Shown here: positions 19,962-22,795 of the stretch, in pieces
Layout: each line of letters starts with the position of its first letter
How positions within the stretch are numbered: the stretch's first letter is position 1
NCBI GenBank assembly: GCA_009731375.1
Contig: BJOX01000282.1
Span: 162,397-185,191, forward strand
From: Paulinella micropora
Lineage: Eukaryota > Cercozoa > Imbricatea > Euglyphida
Length of the DNA stretch: 22,795 bases
Direction: 5' to 3'
The notes under the pieces: model-generated
Seen by the model: the letters and a program-made list of their open reading frames with translations, nothing else
Told to the model about the DNA's origin: nothing
The model's database searches: none
Translations under genes and position numbers: made by a program

Positions 19962-20036
19962 AGATTCAAAACAGAAGGAAAGTGATTGATTGATTGATTG
20001 ATTGATTCATTTATTCATTCATTCATGTTTGTACAG
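18645..20036 (+). repeat. 1.2-kb (GATT)n satellite-like block with exon 13 copies at its end
   Basis: GATT with GGTT, GTTT and GGAT variants to ~19850, then the exon 13 copy at 19859-19925 and more GATT/CATT. Stop-rich on the + strand (TGA); the long Asn-Gln-Ser ORF is on the minus strand only. Confidence 0.9.
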
Positions 20037-20118
20037 GCTGGGTCGTTTGCTAGTGTTGCAAGGCTCGCATCAGAAACGCATCAAAGAGCTAGAAGAACAG
20101 AAAGAAGTGGAGGTGCAG
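20037..20118 (+). CDS. Exon 13: coiled-coil helix
   Basis: Eighty-two nt between TTGTACAG and GTGCAG|GTACGC. One base finishes Arg; 27 codons read LGRLLVLQGSHQKRI and KELEEQKEVEVQ, ending in phase 0. KELEEQKEVEV is strongly helix-forming. A diverged acceptor-side copy at 19859-19925 reads LGRLLVLLQGT and then shifts frame before dissolving into (GATT)n. A further scrap with the AAACAGAAGGAAAGTG motif lies at 19965-19984. Confidence 0.8.
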
Positions 20119-20181
20119 GTACGCAACTATGTATGTATGTATGTATGTATGTATGTATGTATGTATGTATGTATGTATATG

Positions 20182-20216
<35 letters not shown>

Positions 20217-20237
20217 GTATGTATGTATGTATGTAAG
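20119..20237 (+). repeat. (TATG)n
   Basis: Follows the exon 13 donor (GTACGCAAC) up to the inverted-repeat element. Confidence 0.9.
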
Positions 20238-20277
20238 AGGTGTCTCAAAAGAAAATACCGGACTTTGATTCTACCTT

Positions 20278-20382
20278 TCTCTGGGAAGAAGGCCGAGATA
20301 GCTGTCTCTGGGAAGGCCGAGATAGCTGTCTCTGGGAAGAAGGCCGAGATAGCTGTCTCTGGGAAGAAGGCCGAGATAGCTG
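20278..20382 (+). repeat. 27-bp minisatellite inside the left inverted repeat
   Basis: Four units of a TCTCTGGGAAGAAGG-type sequence (27, 24, 27 and 27 bases, total 105). The right inverted repeat holds only one unit, so the expansion happened in one arm after the element formed. Confidence 0.8.
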
Positions 20383-20676
20383 GTGTCATATCTCATATGG
20401 ATACACTACAGGCCCTTAGAAATAGTATACAAGTGTACATATGCTATCGCTTACATTCATGGAGGTAGACAGAAAGCTGCATATTCTTGGGAAAGTCAGG
20501 ATAAAGTTAGGTATCTCAACCGCGTTTTCATTGATTTCTGCCTGAAGTGGACGCAGGCAAGGATACATTTAAGGGTGAATGTGTCGATCCATGAGCTCTC
20601 TAATGCGACCTTATAAAGTCCTGATCTCCCTTTTTTGCGAGGTAAACAAACAAACAAAGACAAAACAAAACAAACA

Positions 20677-20711
<35 letters not shown>

Positions 20712-20784
20712 AAANNNNNNNNNNGTACAATGTGACTTCTTGAAGGTTAAGTGAAAATTTTCGGCCACCTCAAATTTTGGGAGG

Positions 20785-20850
<66 letters not shown>
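20677..20850. other. Poly(A) runs with a 10-N assembly gap
   Basis: A runs of ~30 (20677-20709) and ~66 (20785-20850) bases flank 20715-20724, which are N. The true length here is unknown, so the spacing of the inverted-repeat element is approximate. Confidence 0.95.
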
Positions 20851-20853
<3 letters not shown>

Positions 20854-21633
20854 AACATTTTTTTAGCTAAGACAGCCCCAGAATCGATGTCATTTATTTT
20901 TTGCGCGTTCTTGTCCAGAGACTAATCTTAATTTTTACTATGTTCGTTCAGTACGTATGCAAGTCAGAGATGTCCCACGCGCTTTATCATATACATGGCC
21001 CAGCGCACTTGCTTGGGATAAAGAGATCAAATCGGTCAGATTTCGGGGGTCATTTTGGGGCACGTCACTTGTTGAGTTGGAGGTCTTCAATTTCTGAGTT
21101 GGAAAGTGCTGGGGGTAAGTACTGGGGTATGGGTTGGGATGGATCCGGGACACTCGCACGGACATTCCGGGATATCCCTCGGAAGGGACATCCCGGGACA
21201 TCCCTGCTCGAAAGACATCAATATTTTTTGGACCTCTCAAGTTGTTTCATTTCTTTTTTTCCCGCAAGGAGTTCGAAAGCCTCATGTATATAGGTACCTC
21301 ATATTATCACACGTCTCCTGTACTTTGTGTATTGGGAATAACGCCAGCTTTCCCATTTCTTCTTTTCAAAGAAAATAAGAATCGAAAAGCGATGTGTTTA
21401 AAAATTCAAAAAAAAGTTCAAGTTTCGTGTGAAAAGTTTTCCATCTCGGATTTATCACGGAAGAAGAGCTTGAGGCTGGGGGATGCTGCATGCTGTGGAG
21501 CGTCTTTGGAACATGCAAGGACATTCCAACTCAGGTCCGTTCCAGGATATCCCTTTCGTAAGGATGACGGAACATGAGGGACATCCTATCTACAGATGCC
21601 CTAAAAAGTTTTCAGTAATTTCCCCTTTTTCTT

Positions 21634-21682
<49 letters not shown>

Positions 21683-21835
21683 CATACTTAGACGGAGTTC
21701 CAGCCCCATGCACGCAGCTTAGAGAACACAATTTCTACGGGCCTGTAATTTGTGCATATGGAATAACACCAGCTATCTCGACCTTCTTCCCAGAGAAATA
21801 TAGAATCAAAGTCCGGCATTTTCTTTGAGACACCT

Positions 21836-21990
21836 TTTATGTATGTATGTATGTATGTACATATATGTAAGTATGTATGTATGTATTATGTAGGTAGGCA
21901 GGTAGGTAGGTAGGTATGTAGGTAGGTAGGTATCTAGGTAGGTAGGTAGGTAGGTAGGTATTGTGTCTGTGTGTGTGTGTGTGTGCGTAG
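21836..21990 (+). repeat. (TATG)n, (GTAG)n and (GT)n
   Basis: Simple repeats between the inverted-repeat element and exon 14. Confidence 0.9.
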
Positions 21991-22062
21991 GTGGAGGTAC
22001 AGCGCGTTATCACATCGCTGTTTTTGGAACAATCCGAAAACAGACACACTGCCACAGAACAA
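21991..22062 (+). CDS. Exon 14 of the coiled-coil region
   Basis: Seventy-two nt in phase 0 between TGCGTAG and GAACAA|GTACTA. The peptide is VEVQRVITSLFLEQ followed by SENRHTATEQ. Its first four residues repeat the last four of exon 13. A donor-side copy at 22134-22181 reads LFLEQCENKHTDTEQ and ends at CAG|GTCTGT. Shared frame and donor support the call. The donor could also be one base later (AAG|TAC is not GT), so I chose CAA|GTACTA. Confidence 0.75.
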
Positions 22063-22202
22063 GTACTACATACACATACATACACACATAGCTACAGAGA
22101 AGGATTGTATGTTTTTATGTATGATAATCCCTATCGCTGTTTTTGGAACAGTGTGAAAACAAACACACTGACACAGAGCAGGTCTGTATGTGTGTATGTA
22201 TG

Positions 22203-22236
<34 letters not shown>

Positions 22237-22454
22237 TGTATGTATATATGTATATATGTATTTATATACTATGTATGTATGTATGTATGTATGTATGTAT
22301 GTATGTATGTATGTATGTACGTACGTATGTACGTACGTATGTATGTATGTATGCATGAACATACGTACGTATGTATGCATGTATGTATGTATGTATGTAT
22401 GCATGTATATATGTATGTATGCATGTATGTATGTATGTATGTATGTATGTATAG
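22063..22454 (+). pseudogene. (TATG)n with a donor-side copy of exon 14
   Basis: The copy at 22134-22181 retains CAG|GTCTGT. A scrap near 22090-22105 resembles the end of exon 14. Otherwise (TATG)n with ACGTACGT variants. Confidence 0.8.
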
Positions 22455-22494
22455 ATGTGGGTTCAGCTTCAGCAGCCCTTCGTTTACGCGCTTG
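22455..22494 (+). CDS. Exon 15 (candidate)
   Basis: Forty nt between GTATAG and GCGCTTG|GTATGT, a strong donor formed by the (TATG)n that follows. It starts in phase 0 after exon 14 and leaves one base. It reads MWVQLQQPFVYAL. No copies are nearby. Support is phase, splice signals and being the only complex sequence in about 320 bases of (TATG)n. Confidence 0.55.
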
Positions 22495-22530
22495 GTATGT
22501 ATGTATGTAATAATAATAATAATAGTAATA

Positions 22531-22567
<37 letters not shown>

Positions 22568-22572
22568 TAATA
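22495..22572 (+). repeat. (TATG)n and (AAT)n
   Basis: TATG after the exon 15 donor, then (AAT)n, which on the minus strand is the (ATT)n tail of the 51-bp repeat. Confidence 0.9.
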
Positions 22573-22584
22573 GGCTTCCTCAGA

Positions 22585-22794
22585 CTATAGCATCAGATCC
22601 AGATCCTGGACATGTGCCTCCATTGGGTCACCGGGGTCAGCCGATCCCAACGCATTGTCAGAACACCAAACAGACATAGCAGCAACAGCAACAGCAGGGG
22701 CAGATGGGGGCTGTGAAGTGCATGAAGAGCTAGATGCGAGGGTGTTAGCTGAAGAGAAGAACTCGGAGACACTACGCTGCGCTCCCGAACCCCT
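22585..22794 (-). CDS. Possible 3' end of a retroposon ORF (alternative to exon 16)
   Basis: The minus strand is open from the window edge to a TAG at 22587-22585: 69 codons, Ser/Ala/Pro-rich, ending MEAHVQDLDLML. The last 51 bases before the (ATT)n tail (22573-22623) recur exactly, in the opposite orientation, at 7690-7740, also followed by an ATT tract. That suggests the 3' end of a mobile element. The composition has no family signature, and the plus strand is also open, so at most one of the two readings is right. Confidence 0.25.
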   Translation of the reverse strand, partial: RGSGAQRSVSEFFSSANTLASSSSCTSQPPSAPAVAVAAMSVWCSDNALGSADPGDPMEAHVQDLDLML

Positions 22795-22795
22795 C
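22680..22795 (+). CDS. Exon 16 (candidate), cut by the window edge
   Basis: After GACATAG, two bases complete the codon left by exon 15, and the frame stays open to the window end. It reads an Ala/Gly-rich start, then GCEVHEELDARVLAEEKN, then SETLRCAPEPL. EELDARVLAEEKN is helical and charged like exons 8-13. Phase agreement alone has a one-in-three chance. The opposite strand is also open here, so strand is not settled. Confidence 0.4.

Larger units (their letters stand above)
20238..21835. mobile_element. 1.6-kb element with long terminal inverted repeats
   Basis: The ends are inverted copies: AGGTGTCTCAAA at 20238 and TTTGAGACACCT at 21835, extending inward through GCCGGACTTTGATTCTA and GGGAAGAAGG[CT]CGAGATAGCTG to roughly 20430 and 21720. 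(TATG)n flanks both sides, so a target-site duplication cannot be read. Inside are two long poly(A) runs, a 10-N gap, GGACATYCC motifs near 21160-21205 and 21515-21590, and a degenerate internal repeat of the right end near 21335-21395. No transposase is recognisable, so it looks like a non-autonomous DNA transposon or foldback element. The end sequence is reminiscent of mariner-type termini, which is only an impression. Confidence 0.65.

Noticed and set aside
20785-20850. Poly(A) run as a transcript end or processed pseudogene
   Set aside because: No gene-like sequence precedes it on the matching strand, and it lies within the inverted-repeat element next to an assembly gap.
20901-21577. ORFs of 90-147 codons inside the inverted-repeat element
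   Set aside because: Overlapping frames on both strands, no transposase motif such as a DDE/D triad, and no recognisable domain.

Overview
This is eukaryotic nuclear DNA, not bacterial. It is dominated by di-, tri- and tetranucleotide microsatellites, contains tRNA-derived SINE-like retroposons with (ATT)n tails, an inverted-repeat element and a 10-N assembly gap. The only convincing genic signal is a chain of very short GT-AG exons. I cannot name the species: an animal or a repeat-rich protist would both fit. No rRNA, complete tRNA gene, CRISPR array or bacterial feature is visible.

The main result is a split gene on the + strand that ordinary ORF calling misses. Fifteen short exons (38-101 nt) lie between positions 201 and 22494. 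Each sits between an AG and a GT, and all intron phases agree from one exon to the next. Joined, they give 955 coding nt (318 codons plus one base), about 4% of the span. Residues ~25-127 read as a complete PH domain, with the beta1-beta2 GTLWKK/RWLARFYVW region, the TLTYWKD strand, FAIAMHARVLELKC, and the C-terminal helix with its characteristic Trp in [10 protein letters not shown]. The rest (~130-305) is mostly charged helical, probably coiled-coil sequence. Both gene ends lie outside the window. A possible 16th exon runs off the right edge.

The introns are almost pure microsatellite and hold many truncated exon copies. Upstream of many exons is a series of copies of its first part with the acceptor AG. 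Downstream of many is a series of copies of its last part with the donor GT. The exon that fits the phase chain lies between the two series and is the complete one. The extreme case is exon 8, with 20 upstream and about 10 downstream partial copies.

Layout: 1-1005, exons 1-2 with CA/GT/TACA repeats; 1006-3171, (TATC)n, two retroposons and exon 3; 3172-6023, GAT/GTA/ATT/GATA/AAG repeats, retroposons and exons 4-5; 6024-7845, (ATT)n, a SINE and exon 6; 7846-9595, (GATT)n, a ~38-40 bp minisatellite and exon 7; 9596-12843, the exon 8 array in (CTAC)n; 12844-15268, exon 9; 15269-16711, exon 10; 16712-18644, a second SINE and exons 11-12; 18645-20118, 1.2 kb of (GATT)n and exon 13; 20119-22494, a 1.6 kb inverted-repeat element and exons 14-15; 22495-22795, (AAT)n, a 51-bp repeat and a possible exon 16.

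All exon boundaries come from reading by eye. No transcript, homology search or coiled-coil prediction was run.
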